A DNA stretch of 52,801 bases from Cochliopodium minus (lineage: Eukaryota; Discosea; Himatismenida; Cochliopodiidae): the NCBI GenBank assembly GCA_024220525.1, contig JAMYWO010000122.1, positions 27,622 to 80,422 on the forward strand. The letters are read 5' to 3'. Position 1 is the first letter of the stretch. Each line of letters begins with the position of its first letter. The position numbers were made by a program, and so were the translations under genes. The notes under the pieces were generated by a model. The model worked only from the letters and a program-made list of their open reading frames with translations, was not told where the DNA came from and searched no databases. Below are positions 10,033 through 22,334 of this stretch, one piece after another.

Positions 10033-13008
10033 ATGTTTGAAAGATATTTACCTAATAAATTATCTTTTCTAAAACTCATAGCCAAAGATTTGAATCCCAG
10101 TCCTCCAAATAATCCCTATTGCAAAATTGTTTTGGGGAAAAATATATATAGGACTCATGTCATCAAAAATACGACCTCACCAAAATGGGATGAAACATTT
10201 TTTGTGTGAGAACTTTTCCAACAAAATCATATCGTTATTTTTCCATCTTTTACAAATATTATTTTTTTTTTTTTTACTCAGTGATAATTTTGATCAATCA
10301 GAAAAGCAAATTCTATATATCTATGTCCAAAAAAAGACTATTGGAAAATCCCATGTATATGGAATGATAACAGTCGATGTATCAAAGTAAGGAAAAAAAA
10401 ATAAAAATAATTTTTGACTCAATAAAATAATATACACTGAAATCATTTTATTCTCTCCATAAAATATATCTTGGAAAGAAAATATTCAATTTAATATATC
10501 CAATGAAAAACTAAAAATATAATAATATAATTTTAAATTATTTTCAGTTTTTATTTTCTTCAATTTATACAATTAACATAATCGCTTCACAGATTACAAG
10601 GTGGCGAAATTATGAAAGAATGGTGCCCATTGCAAAGCAAAAATGGAAAGAACGTAGAACTTGGGCAGTTGAATGTGGTGATCAGAATGGAAGATCTCGA
10701 AAGAAGCAGCTCCATCATTGAAAATCTCTCAGAATCTGAAATTCCATCTACCAATACAAAAGAGTCAATTATTAATGGGTAAAGAATTTATTTTTTTTAA
10801 AAGCAAAATATTAGTCTTCAATTCAATTGCGTTCTCACATATTATTTTATGATTTTATTCTTGTCGGAATTATATCAATTTAAATTCCTTTCCGACATAA
10901 CTATATTATATTATGATCTTCTAAATCAACATCCCAAACTAATCATTCCATTCCTAAAATTCCCCAAAAAAAGTCCGAGATCAGAATCTCCTGTCAAAGA
11001 TTTGGAAGAAAACATGGATTCCAATCACAATGAAAAAAGCAAGGAAGATTCCATCGATCAAAAGGATCTCACCACCGAAAAGGCCAGCGAGGAAGAGGAT
11101 CAAGAAATCTCCGACTTTGCCGCCAACATCATCTCCAACCTCCAAAAGGAGATCACTGAATTGAAGTTGAAGCTCGGAGATCAAGAGAAAAGAAAGTCCA
11201 AGAGAAGAATGACCGACTTCTTCAAGAGCAGCAAAGATAAGGTGAGTTCATAAAATGATCAGCGTAGAAAAATAATTTTAATTTATTTATTCTTATTTTA
11301 TCTATTTCATTTTTTATCAAATTTTTCCTTGATTTTTATATATGTTGAATATAAATTAAAAAACTTGTTAAATTTAAATTAAAAAAGTTTGAATTCATTA
11401 GTTATTAAAGTTGAATAACATAAGGAGAAATAATTTTTTCTTTATAAATGTGTATGGATATCCAGACACATATTTTTGACACGATTAAAAAAAATCACAT
11501 CGATATATTGGAGATATAACCTCAAATATAACTATTGTTATTTTCATTTAATGTTTATTGGAATCGCGGATATAAAATAAAATATAAAATATAATTTTTT
11601 TTTTTTTGAGGATTTTTTTTATTTTCACAAATTTTTTTTTATCTTTTTTTCTTTTCTAGATGACTTCAAACAATCCAGTGACCATTCCCAAGAACACCGC
11701 AGTCAAGTCCCAAAAGCCTACCTCCTCCCCCGAAATTTTCAGCGCCGAGCCGAAAGCCGTCGTCCCCACGGTCTCCGAGGAAGAAGAGAAGGCCTGGTTG
11801 TCCAAGACCGAATTCAACGTAGGCAACTTCTTCAATTCCAGCGAAGAGGACCGCACCATCATTTTGCAAGAGACTTTCGACGCCACTCCTTTGGAGATTT
11901 TCAAATACATCTTTTCCGATCAGACCAATTTTTTCACTGACTATCACAAAATGAGGGATGATTATAGTACGACAAAATTTTTTATCATTTAATTATTCAT
12001 TTTTTTTTTTGATAATTTTTTTTATTCTAACCTCTTCAAAAAATTTAAAAAAAGATATCAAAGTTGGGAAATGGGAAGATCACGAATCTTTCGAAAAAAA
12101 AAGAGAAATAGAGTGTAAAAAAAAATTTTATTCTTTCATTTTATTATCAAAATATTTTTAAATTTTCATTTCATTATCAAAATATTTTCATTTTTATTTA
12201 AATAAACCAATTTTATTTTTTATTTAAACAAAACTAATTTTAATTTTAATTTTTTAGTTACCGCTCCTCTGAACTACAAAATTGGGCCATCCAAAACACA
12301 CAACTACGAGACACAAAGATACCACCTCACCAAGGAACGCATGATCTTGTGCATCTACAGCAGAGCACCTGAGATCATGTTCGGAAAGTACTTCCAAGTG
12401 GAGGCCTTTTGGGAGTACCTTCTCATTGGCGAAAGAAAGACTCAACTTACCATCAAATTTGCTTGTCCGTTTTCTGATTATACTGTCTTGAAAGGTAATA
12501 TTTAAAATTTTTTAATTTTTTTTTAAATTAAATTATTTTTAAAATTTTTTAAATATTTTTTTTAAAAAACTTTTTCTTATTTTTTTTAGGTACCATCACT
12601 AAAAACGCTATCAAAACTTACACCGACTCCCACAAAATGTTCATTGAGATCTCCAAAAACGAAATTAACCAATGCATCAACTTGCACGAAAAGAACAATG
12701 GTGGGTCAAGTGACAGGTAATTTAATTTTTTTTTATTTTATTAATTTTATCAATTTGATTATTAATTTTTATTTTTTAAAAGAATTCTTGAAGTGTCCAC
12801 CAATAATACCAACAATTCTTCGGGTGTCGCCTCTTCTGAGAATCCTAAACCAGAGTTAGTTAAACCAACTTTCCAATACCAAAAGCCTGTTGAGGTAAAG
12901 GAAGCTCAAAAGAGCGATTGGTTGACCGATTCCAATTTGAAATTAATTTATTACAGCAATATTTTGGTGTGGATTTTTATTTTTTTCATTCTTTTCTTCA
13001 AAAAATAA
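10033..13008 (+). CDS. C2-VASt-TM protein, LAM/Aster-like (562 aa)
   Basis: Nine exons in consistent phase: 10033-10205, 10282-10386, 10593-10778, 10974-11241, 11660-11966, 12055-12114, 12258-12494, 12590-12716, 12783-13008. Residues ~5-140 form a C2 domain (FLKLIAKDLN, then TTSPKWDETFFV and SHVYGMITVDVSKLQGG). An acidic/basic coiled linker follows. Residues ~290-485 form a VASt (StART-like) domain (ILQETFDATPLEIFKYIFSD, then PSKTHNYETQRY and CPFSDYTVLKGTITK). A C-terminal transmembrane helix (YYSNILVWIFIFFILFF) anchors it. VASt proteins move sterol or other lipids at ER contact sites. No GRAM/PH domain is seen between C2 and VASt; the C2 domain may replace it for membrane targeting (inference). 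The exon-4 start could alternatively be 10980. Confidence 0.85.
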
Positions 13009-13112
13009 TTTACTTCAAATAAATTCTCAATTAATTAATATAATTTGTTTTTTGAAACCCACCAATTCTATATGAGGATTAAATTCTGTAGTATGGTCCT
13101 TCCCCAAAAAAA

Positions 13113-13163
13113 CCAACACTACATATGCTTGATTCCCTGTATCTATTGCATATGTAGTGTTGG
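13113..13163. other. Perfect 16-bp hairpin 3' of the C2-VASt gene
   Basis: CCAACACTACATATGC (13113-13128) pairs perfectly with 13148-13163 across a 19-nt loop. It sits about 105 bp after the stop codon, in mixed-composition sequence quite unlike the surrounding poly-T. It could be a 3'-UTR structure, a small structured RNA or a transposon footprint. Confidence 0.75.
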
Positions 13164-13372
13164 ATGGTATTTTCAACGGAATATTCATTCATCCACTTTA
13201 AAAAAAAAATTTTTATTGATGAGCTGTGATGGATCCTTTGTTAAAATTGAGTTGAATCCTTTTTTTTTGTTCATATTGATTCTTCCTTTTCTACATAATT
13301 TCCTTCATTTGGCCGATTCATATTATCTTTCTCAAAAAAAAAAATTAAAATTAAAAAAAAATTGGATTTTAG

Positions 13373-14434
13373 ATGGATAAAAACTCATTTATATTTACAG
13401 ATTTGATGGATTTGATCAATGAAGATAAAAAGGAATCCCTCTTGTATGAATTCTATCACGATTTCCTCCAAAAATATTTTCCCTCTAAAGATCAATTGGT
13501 AAGAAGAACAAATAAATGTTTTTAGATTGAAGATATATCTTAATTTGTAAGCTCACATATGAATCACTGGTCAAATTCACAGATATAAAAGAAGATAATT
13601 ATACCATAACACATATAGCGGTGTGTCATAGCCAAGAGAAAATGATAGGAGGCATAGAATTTGATTATTATCCCATATCAAATGTGGGATTCGTATCATA
13701 TATTTGTGTGGATGAAAAATATAGGAAATATGGAGTAGGTAAGTATACTTCCACATCATTATCATGATAATAATGATATTAAATCTTTTTGCAGCCAAAA
13801 ATCTGATTGATCTTGCAATCAAAAAATGTGATCAATTTAGCATAAGAAATACTAGTCAAAAATGCGAACGTAAAAAATACAACAAAAGCAAAAAAAAATT
13901 TAAAAACTTATTCTCCAAAAGAAAGTGTTGTTGCTCGAAATAAATTCGCCCATTAAAGTTAAAGAAGATACTTTTCCACCCGAAAAAAAAATGTCTGTAA
14001 AAATGATTTTAAGACCTTTTTATTTTTTATTTCTTTTTATTTTTATTTATTTATTTTTTTATATTTTAATTTTTTATTTTTTAAAGAATGCATTCTAAAT
14101 TTTGTTAATCTTATTTTTAAAGATTTTTTCCAAGCTGGGATTTGTTTTGGTGAATTTTGACTACTCACAACCTCCTCTCAACGAGGATTGCCAGCCAGAC
14201 AACGACTTAGTTCTTTTGGCTCTCAAAAGGGAGAAAAATTTTGTCGAATCTAAAAAATTGATTGATTTTTTGTTTGAATTTTATGAAGAGAGTGATGCTC
14301 CTTTGGATCATCCTCTGCTTCTTTCGTCAAAATTTTATTTGGAGAAAAATGAATCCGTTTCTTTTTTGGAGTTGAATCTCACCAATATTTCCAATATACC
14401 CAAACTAAATTTTTCGATGCAAAATAAGCTGTGA
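13373..14434 (+). CDS. GNAT-family N-acetyltransferase (256 aa)
   Basis: Five exons: 13373-13498, 13552-13738, 13795-13869, 13926-13996, 14123-14434. The central part has the GNAT order: IGGIEFDYYPISNVGFVSYI, then motif A VDEKYRKYGVAKNLIDLA (acetyl-CoA loop R/Q-x-x-G-x-A), a strand LLLLEINSP, and the C-terminal FSKLGFVLVNFDYSQPPL typical of the final beta hairpin. It transfers an acetyl group from acetyl-CoA to an amine; the substrate cannot be told. The fourth exon uses the acceptor GAAAG/TG because the other AG gives a stop. It lies head-to-tail with its neighbours. Confidence 0.8.
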
Positions 14435-14814
14435 TTGATTTTGGATTCCTTCCAACAATTATTTAAATTTTTTTTGAGAATTTATTTGGGATTTTTAAAA
14501 AAACTGAAATTAATTAATAAATTCAATCTTGAATACTCTACTTTTTCTCGTTGATCTCATGGATTACATTTCGGAGACAGAAAGTCTCTGATATATTTTT
14601 CGGAGTGAAAAATATTTTGGATCTTTTGGGCATAGTTAAATATCTTTAACTTCTATTTAAAAGAAAGCGAAAATCAGATTGAATGGAGGAAAAAAGATAA
14701 ATTAAAAATCACTTATTTTTAATTTTATTTTTGGTTATAATTTATTGAAAAAAAAAAAAAAAAAAAATCACTTTTGCAATCTTACTTTAATCTCAACTCA
14801 CTATAAATATAAAC
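14435..14814. other. Intergenic region with TATA-like box
   Basis: No gene is seen. A CTATAAATA motif about 15 bp before the ATG at 14815 is a plausible TATA box or very short leader. A poly-A run lies at about 14748-14767. Confidence 0.45.
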
Positions 14815-15069
14815 ATGAATAAGAGAAAGGTACTTTCATTATACAGAGATATCTTGAGAACCACCAAACAATTCAAGATCAATCCTATCGCCAATAAAAT
14901 TGCCTTCAATGCAAGAGAGATGATTGAGATCAACAAAGATTTTGATGATAACGAAATAATAACCAGCCTCATTGAAGAAGGACAAAATTGCCAAAAATTG
15001 CTTATCCAGATGATGAATTTAGATGAGCCAGTAAGATCTCAAATTCTCGATATCAGAAGATGGGATTAA
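14815..15069 (+). CDS. LYR-motif (Complex1_LYR) protein, 84 aa
   Basis: Intronless 84-residue protein with the diagnostic N-terminal VLSLYRDILRT (the L-Y-R tripeptide), later NAREMIEINKDFDD and LIEEGQ, as in LYRM proteins. LYR proteins fold as three helices, bind mitochondrial acyl-carrier protein, and help assemble respiratory complexes or Fe-S clusters in the matrix. Its length is normal for the family. Which LYRM orthologue it is cannot be settled; LYRM1 or LYRM9-like are options. Confidence 0.85.
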   Translation: MNKRKVLSLYRDILRTTKQFKINPIANKIAFNAREMIEINKDFDDNEIITSLIEEGQNCQKLLIQMMNLDEPVRSQILDIRRWD

Positions 15070-15198
15070 TGATAATTATGAATGGAATATATCTTCCTCT
15101 TATTCTTTGTATTGACGACCCATTTTTCACCGAATGGATTATAAATTATTGTTAATAATTAAAAAAAAAATTTATTTTCTCAAATATTTTAAAAAAAA

Positions 15199-17805
15199 AT
15201 GAGTAATTTGATCAAAATAAACATAAAAACCTTGAAGGGAGAATCTTTTGTTATAGAAACCCCTCTTGATGTAAAAAAAATCTATTTTTAAATGGAATAT
15301 TTGTAAAATATAACGTTTAAATTTTCTTCCTCTATTCCAAACAGATCAAAGTCAGCGAATTTATTGAAAAGATATCCAAACAAACAAATATTCCTGAATC
15401 ATCACAAAGACTCATTTTTCAAGGGAGAGCATTGGCAAATGATAAATTCCTAAATGAATATAGTAAGAAAATATCATAAATATGCACTTAAATAAAGATC
15501 ATTAAATACCTATTTTAAAGAAATCGAAGATGGGAACACCATTCATCTTGTAGATAAGAAACCTCAAACGACCGAAGAATCCTCCACCAACACTAGCAAC
15601 CAACAAACTTCACCCAATCTATCACATCTCATTCCCAATGTGATTGATACTAATTCAGGGATAGTGATGGAGGCAAGCAGATTGGATAGAAATGCGTCTG
15701 AAATGATGTCAAATTTCATGAGAAATCTGATAAGAAACAGAGGAGGGGAACAAGATGAGAATGGAGATAAATTTCAATACACCAAAGAATTGATAAATAA
15801 ATTGGATAAGGATGTGAGAAAAATAAACAATGAAAACAACACCAATACTGATAATAATACCAATAATCAAAATAATACAAATGACAATACTTCTATTGTA
15901 GATGATAATGTAGATTCCTCATCAAATGTAAATACCAATACCAACGTCAACGATCCTCTCGAATTCGGAGAGTTGTTGGAGCAAGGTGCGACCTCCCTCG
16001 AAGAATCCTCCAAGATCATCTCGGAGAACATGAGGAAGCTCTCCTCCCACTTGCACAACAAACTCAGCAACAAAGAAGACAGAATAGCTGCTAAAAATTT
16101 GAGCCAGGAAACGACCAAAATGTTGAGTTCTTACCTCTCTTTGGCTAAGCACTTCAAGAGGACCTTGGAGAGCATGAAGATCGAGGAAGATTCCGACAAG
16201 TTCGAAATCGATCCACCTAGGAGCGTTGAAAACTCTGCCAACTTGTTGAGAATCTCTGTAAGCAACTCTTCTTCTATTTCCAACATTTTGAGCTCTTTGA
16301 TGGGCAATGGAAATGGAAATGTCCCAGGTAAAATTTTTTTTTTTTATTATTAAAAAAAATTTGTTACAAATAAATTGTCACGAGGAGACGTCAATTTTAT
16401 TCTTGCTTTTTGTTCAATAGTTTATATAAATCTTTCATTTTTTATTAAAGGGAATGTTGTCCATCTTGGAAACATCAACAATTTGATCAATAACAATAAC
16501 AATAACAACGTAAGAACTTTGTCCGAGTCATTGTTTTACAAGGGAGCGTTGGGAGAGTTGTTGAAAGACGTTTTTGGGGATGTGGAATTCCACCACTTCA
16601 TCGACCTTTTCTCTGAGGAATCTGCCTTCTCCATCCAAAGAAAAATCAAGAAACACTTCATCACTAAGATGGGAAACGTTTCCCAAAACAACATCGAGTT
16701 GTACCTGGATCAGTTGATGCAAGCTTTCGAAGAGCCCATCCGACAAGTTGCCCTCATTGCACATACAAGAGGTCTTTTGAGAAGGGACATCAAGTCACAA
16801 GAGGAGCTCGTTTTGCTTTGTACACATACCCTCAGGGTTTATCTTTCTCATCTCTTCAACATCTCTCTTTCCAAGGAGACCAAGGAGGCCAACGTCGTGC
16901 AACATTACACCAAACTTGCTCAGAACTTTTGTTTTGACATCATCGAGAGCATCAAACATTGTGTGGATCCAAACCACGGTTATATTGCGGTACAATCCAT
17001 TTTGTTCTCCCTATTGTTAGAGAGGGTAATTTCTTTTTTTAAAAAAATTATTTCTTTTTTTGTTTATTTTGCTTTTTTTTTTTAGTTCTTTTCTTTTTGC
17101 AAGGAAAGTGATCTTGCAAAACAAAAAGTGACCGATATGATCCAATTTTTAATTAACTCTCACAAGACTGGAGGCATTAACTTTGGCCAACAAACTAATA
17201 ACAACAATAACAATACGAACACAAACAACACTGTTAACAATACAACAGTAAACAGACCTTCCAACAATAACTCACCAAACGTAACCGTTACACCCACACC
17301 ATCTAACGGCCTTCCTTTTAACCAAATGTTTGCCAATATTTTCAATTCAGGAAATAATAATACTGCAAACAATAATTCTCAGAATATTAATTCTCAAAAT
17401 AATATCATCCCTGAAGAATGGAGGAAGATCATCGAATCTGATGACATCAAGCAAGAGAATCTTCCTAAACAGCCTCCTTGTAGTGATTCATATCTTCATG
17501 GATCCAGCACCCAGAAGAAGAACTTGGAGAAATATGAGTCCAATATCCATCCTCTCAAGCTCCTCTCCTACCAGCTATCCAAAGCCATCGATCAATCTTC
17601 ATGCAAACCAAAAGAGGGATATAAGAAGGAGAATCTCACCTCAACTTTGAATGATTCTGAGCTTAATACCCTCTTCCAAAACGAGATTAAGAGCCTTTTC
17701 AAAAAAAGGGTTGCCAATGATAAGGATTATAATCCTTCCAACAACAAATACAAGAAGATCAAGAATCTCTTCCCTGAAAAAAATGAAAATAACACTAACA
17801 ATTGA
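15199..17805 (+). CDS. BAG6: BAG6/Scythe homolog (763 aa)
   Basis: Five exons in phase: 15199-15270, 15345-15462, 15521-16327, 16451-17025, 17086-17805. Residues ~4-78 are a ubiquitin-like domain with the BAG6-specific RLIFQGRALANDKFLNEY and a closing IHLVDKKP. Long Asn-rich linkers flank a helical middle (FSEESAFSIQRKIKKHFITK). The C-terminus reproduces the BAG6 BAG-like region: IPEEWRKIIESDD, PPCSDSYLHGSSTQKKN (the usual PPLSDAYLSG plus basic patch) and NDKDYNPSNNKYKKI. BAG6 holds tail-anchored and mislocalised proteins with GET4/UBL4A and sends failures to the proteasome. The poly-Asn tracts are typical of amoebal proteins. The first codons are A/T-rich, the later ones G/C-richer. Confidence 0.88.
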
Positions 17806-18107
17806 TTGATTTGGATATCATCATTAAAAAATCTAATTTATTTTTCTTCTAAATTTTGATCAATGATATCAATCCTGAAAGATGATCTCTGAATTTTTAC
17901 ATTTCATTGGAATTTTTTTATTATTCTCTTTTAATTTCATATAAAGAATTATTTTCACTGTTTATTTTTATATTTTCATCCCCTTCAAAAATAAAAAAAA
18001 TTTAAAAATATCTCTTTGATTTCTTAAAAGGGTAAAATAATTGTTAACTACATTTTTGGACACAAGTTTATCATTTTATCTTCCATTTTTAAGTATATTA
18101 AATTATC
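17806..18107. other. Short intergenic region
   Basis: About 300 bp between BAG6 and TVP23, on the same strand. I see no gene; it presumably holds the 3' end of one gene and the promoter of the next. Confidence 0.5.
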
Positions 18108-19246
18108 ATGAGCGACCTCCCATCATTTGAACAACCTCTCTCAGAGGATCAACAATATCATGGCCCAAATGAACCACAACCTAATCCACAGCAAAAATAT
18201 ACTCATCCTATTGCTGTTCTATTCACATTGATTTTTAAAATTGCCTGCTTGATTGTATATATATTTTTCACAATTATTTTTCAAGAATCCTTCATCATGA
18301 CCTTCATCATCGTTGTATTATTGCTCGCATTTGATTTTTATACTGTAAAGAATGTATCTGGCAGATTATTGGTAGGTCTTAGATGGTGGAATGAAATAAC
18401 AGATGATGGAAATTCTGTATGGAGATTCGAATCTAAAGAAGTAAGAAAAATTTTTTTAAAGAATTTATAGGCCTATAAATAAATTACTATTATCAAAGTT
18501 TAATTATATATAATTAAAAAAGACAATTTATAATCAATTTTGGAAAATATATTCGCCTTTTATTGAATCACTTGAAAAATTATTTGCATTTTAAAAATAT
18601 TCCATAAACACTAAATGAAGAATTGTATATTTGACCATCATTCGAATTATGAAATATTTTTATCGATTCTCCTCATGTATTTGACGAATATATAAATTTT
18701 TGTTGGAATTATAATGTTCATAGCAAAATGAAAAATGAAATGGAGAATATTCTTAAAATAAATTTAATTTTGGAAAAGAATCTCAATTGATCATCTCCAT
18801 ATATAACATTATTCTTTCACTTCAATCTTAATTTAAATTGTTTTTTTTTTTTCAATCAACCAGGACAGATCCCAACTCAACTCTTTGGAAATCACTGTCT
18901 TCTGGGGTTCCCTCGCTCTCTTCACCGTCGCTTGGATCATCTTCGCCATCAAGAACATTCTCACACTCAGCCCTCTCTGGTTCATTGTCGACATGGTCGG
19001 AGTCAGTTTGTGTTCCGCTAATTTGATCGGATATTTCAAATGTGCAAGAGGTAATTTTTTTTTTTATTTTTTTTTATTTTATTTTTTATTTTTTTTATTT
19101 TTTATTTTTTATTTTTAATTTGATTAATTTCATCAAATTTTTTGAAAAAACTTTTAGCTGCAGGAAAGATCAAGGAGGTCGGTATGAATTTTGCAGTTAA
19201 CTCTTTTTTGAACAGAGCTAACAGCAATATTAATGCTTCAAACTGA
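18108..19246 (+). CDS. TVP23: TVP23/FAM18 Golgi membrane protein (202 aa)
   Basis: Three exons: 18108-18440, 18864-19050, 19158-19246. A hydrophilic, proline-rich N-terminus precedes four membrane helices. Family signatures are HPIAVLFTLIFKIACLIVY, DFYTVKNVSGRLLVGLRWW and ITVFWGSLALFTVAW. TVP23 proteins sit in trans-Golgi/late-Golgi membranes and take part in vesicle traffic with YIP-family partners. Length fits the family (~200 aa). Intron 1 is 423 bp of complex sequence, whereas intron 2 is a short T/A tract. Confidence 0.92.
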
Positions 19247-19376
19247 TCACAATAAAAAAATTTTAAAAGAAAAAAAAGAAAAGTGAACTTTTCAGTTTTA
19301 ATTTCTCGATTTAAATTTTCTTTTATTATTTATTTTATATTATTTAGAATTTTATTTTGGAATAAAATAAAATAAA

Positions 19377-21395
19377 ATGAAGGGAGGAATCAATAGTGAT
19401 GCATCAGCTTTCGATATCATCAAACAATTGGTTGCTGGTGGAATCTCTGGATCTGTTGCCCGATCCTTTGTTGCTCCATTGGAGAGGGTCAAAATTTTAT
19501 TTCAGGTATCCTATAGATTTTTCATCAAATCTAAGACATACAAATGAATTCTTGATCACTACTATATGCTTGTAATATGATTTCTTTGTCAAAAATGTTG
19601 AAAAATATATTTATTAACTGAAAGCAATTCATATAATTTAATAATGAATCTTAAAATGAGATATGTTCCAAATTTTTTATTCAACATACAAGATCTTGTA
19701 TTGAAAATTTTTTGTAAGAATTTAATTTGCGCCATATAATCATATTATCATAAATGTTGATTAATGTATCAATATCGATTAAATAATACAAGCATATCAA
19801 TGTGAAGATCAGAAGATAAATTAATTATATGATAAATTTTTGAATGAAGATATCAAATGATGTTTTATATCCATCATGATAATGATTTAGATCACCAATA
19901 GAACCTATGCATTGAAAATCAATTTCATCATTTCATCCTCTTTGATTCTAACGCTGATTTATTTTTTAATAATCAAATCAAACCAGATAAACAGCCCACA
20001 ATATCCATACATCGGCGTGTATAATACTTTGAGGGATATCAACAAGAAGGAAGGGTTAAAGGGTATGTACAGAGGAAATTTCTCCACTGTCATAAGAATC
20101 TTTCCTTATGCGGCCATCCAATTCTTTGCTTTCGATAAATATAAAAAGGTTTTTAAATTCTTAGTTTATCAATAAACTTTTCATTTTATTATTGTTTTTG
20201 TTTAATTTATTATTACATTTTCATTATTTTTGATTTTTATTTTCATTATTTATTTTAATTTAATTTTAATTTTTACTTTTTAAATATTTTTTTTAATTTT
20301 TTTTTTTTTATTTTAATTTTTTTTCGATAATTTTTTTTTCATTCATTTACTTTTTATTTTCAAAATATTTTATTTTTTTTATTGGGGTTTTTTATTTTTT
20401 ATCTGTCAATTTTTTTCTTTTTTTATTTTTTTACTTTTTTTTTATTATTTTTATTTTTTTTCAAAGATTTTCATCAAAGACCTAAACGTGCCAAGTTTTT
20501 ATTTCATGCTCGCAGGATCGATGGCGGGAGCGACAGCGCTCATTTTGACATATCCCCTCGATCTTATCAAGGCGCGGTTGGTTGCGCAGACGGTGGAGAC
20601 GACGTATTACAGAGGAATAATTGATGCAACAAAGCTCATTTACAAAGAAAGTGGTTTGCTTGGCTTTACTCGTGGTATCATGCCTTCTTTATGGGTAAAA
20701 AAATATAAAGTCTAAATAAAAAAATTAAAAAATAGATTAAATAAAAATAAATTTTAAATCAAAACATTTCACTAAAAATTAATAACAAAAAATGATAAAA
20801 AAATAATTTTTAAATTAGAAATTAAAAAAATAAATGAATCTAAATTAAACTTATTATTTTTAATTCAAAATAATTCTAAAAAATAAAATAAAAATAGATA
20901 AAAAAAAACAAAATAAAAAAATTTAAATTTAAAAAAATTGAAAATTGAAAAAATTGAAAAAATTAAAATTGAAAAATCTTTTGCCAATTCCCAAATTTGT
21001 ATTTAAAACAATAGGGAACTTTCCCATACGCAGGCATCAACTTCTTCACTTACGACACCCTCAAAAAATTTTACATGAACGCAACCGACAAAAAATCGCA
21101 AAACGACATCCCCGTGTACATGAGACTCACCTTCGGAGCCACCTCGGGTTTGGTTGCACAAACTTTGACTTCGCCAATGGATGTGATCCGTAGGAGGATG
21201 CAGATGGAGGGTTTCGCGAAAGGTTTCGATTTTAACTACAAAAACACTTTGCATGCTTTTTTTAGCATTGTCAGGTTGGAGGGTTGGAGGGGTTTGTTTA
21301 AGGGTCTTTCTTTGAATTACATCAAGTGTGTTCCTATGGTCAGCATCAGTTTCACTTCTTATGATCTTTTGAAGAAGTACTGGGGCATCAAATGA
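19377..21395 (+). CDS. Mitochondrial carrier (SLC25), CoA-carrier-like (299 aa)
   Basis: Four exons: 19377-19505, 19987-20148, 20467-20694, 21015-21395. Three mitochondrial-carrier repeats carry PLERVK, PLDLIKAR and PMDVIRRRMQ (Px[DE]xx[KR]) and their matching GLKGMYRGN-type and GLLGFTRG-type loops. FPYAAIQFFAFDKYKK and FPYAGINFFTYDTLKKFY closely recall SLC25A42/Leu5-type carriers of CoA and adenine nucleotides in the inner membrane. Six transmembrane helices are expected. The start has no presequence, as is usual for the family. The exact substrate is inference. Confidence 0.9.
19703..19768. repeat. Dispersed repeat R2 inside carrier intron 1
   Basis: The block from GAAAATTTTTTGTAAGAATTTAAT through TGCGCC and ATAATCATATTATCAT to GTTGATTAAT also occurs, with insertions, at 41914-42057 and in part at 41362-41474. 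It is probably a small interspersed element. The copies at 41-42 kb carry extra sequence in the middle. Confidence 0.6.
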
Positions 21396-21521
21396 TGAAG
21401 GAAACAATCAAATTTTTTTTGAGTAATTATTTAATTAATTTTTATTATAAAGATTATTATTTTATTTTATTAAAAAATGATAATTGAAAAGAAATAATGA
21501 AATATTTATTTTTTGTATCTT

Positions 21522-22193
21522 TCATTTGTCTTTCTCGAGAGAATCGAGCACTAAATGTGCTCTTCTAGCTTTTTTGTGCATCCTGTGTTCTTCTTGTTTT
21601 ACATCTAATTTTCTGTTTGGCTTCGTTTCCAAAACAAAAGTAATGGCCTCCATTGATTTTCCTTTGAAAAAAGAAACATTTTTTTAATTTGAAATTTTTT
21701 TTTTCATTTACCAAGTGAAATCATGATTTTTCCTCTCAATATTTTGATAGCATCCCCAAGTTTCTCTTCAGTACAAATTCTTGCAGCCCTCTCAAGTACA
21801 TTGATTGCGACATGCAACAGATTCAACTCTATGCATTCTTTGGCCAACATCAACAAATCATCCATTTTGATGGAAGATGAATCATCAATCTCAATTAACT
21901 CAAATCTGCAAGCCAAAACATTTTTTTTATCTCCTAATTTAAATGTAAAAAAAAATAAAATAAATAACCAAATATTAACCCAACAATCCAAAACATTCGA
22001 TCAAAAATTCCAAGTGTTGTTTGTATGTTTTTGATGATTGCTTCTCTTCGTATTTCTGGCTGCAAAGATGCTCCAACACCTTTTTCTTGTCCAAAGAGGA
22101 TATCAGATTCATGCACTGATCATACTCTCCCATCTTGTTCCATTTGGTGAAGAGATAAAAGTTGGTCTTTTCTGAGATTTCCCTTTCGTTCAT
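21522..22193 (-). CDS. Small helical protein of unknown function (191 aa)
   Basis: Three exons on the minus strand: 22193-21980, 21933-21712, 21661-21522 (TGA). The product is almost all amphipathic helix (FTKWNKMGEYDQCMNLISSL; MLAKECIELNLLHVAINVLE; GDAIKILRGKIM) and ends in a highly charged tail (KPNRKLDVKQEEHRMHKKAR). The paired A/Y/L spacing suggests a TPR-like or 14-3-3-like helical hairpin array, but no family is recognised. It converges tail-to-tail with the carrier gene, with about 125 bp between stops. Confidence 0.6.
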
Positions 22194-22334
22194 TTTTTTT
22201 TTTATTTTCAAAAAAAGAGCAAAAAATATGTAAAAAAAATATTAAAAATGAAAAAAGTTTATTTAAAAGTGTTAAAAAAAACAAATATTTTACACACATT
22301 TTTCACAAAAAAAAATGTGAAGAAAAAATTTTTT

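Noticed and set aside
11660-13008. A separate VASt gene starting at the ATG at 11660
   Set aside because: The ATG follows a splice acceptor exactly and continues the phase of the C2-containing exons upstream; a single gene is simpler. A second promoter cannot be excluded.
13045-13380. Plus-strand frame of 111 codons
   Set aside because: It crosses the hairpin and T-runs, has no family features, and overlaps the promoter of the GNAT gene.
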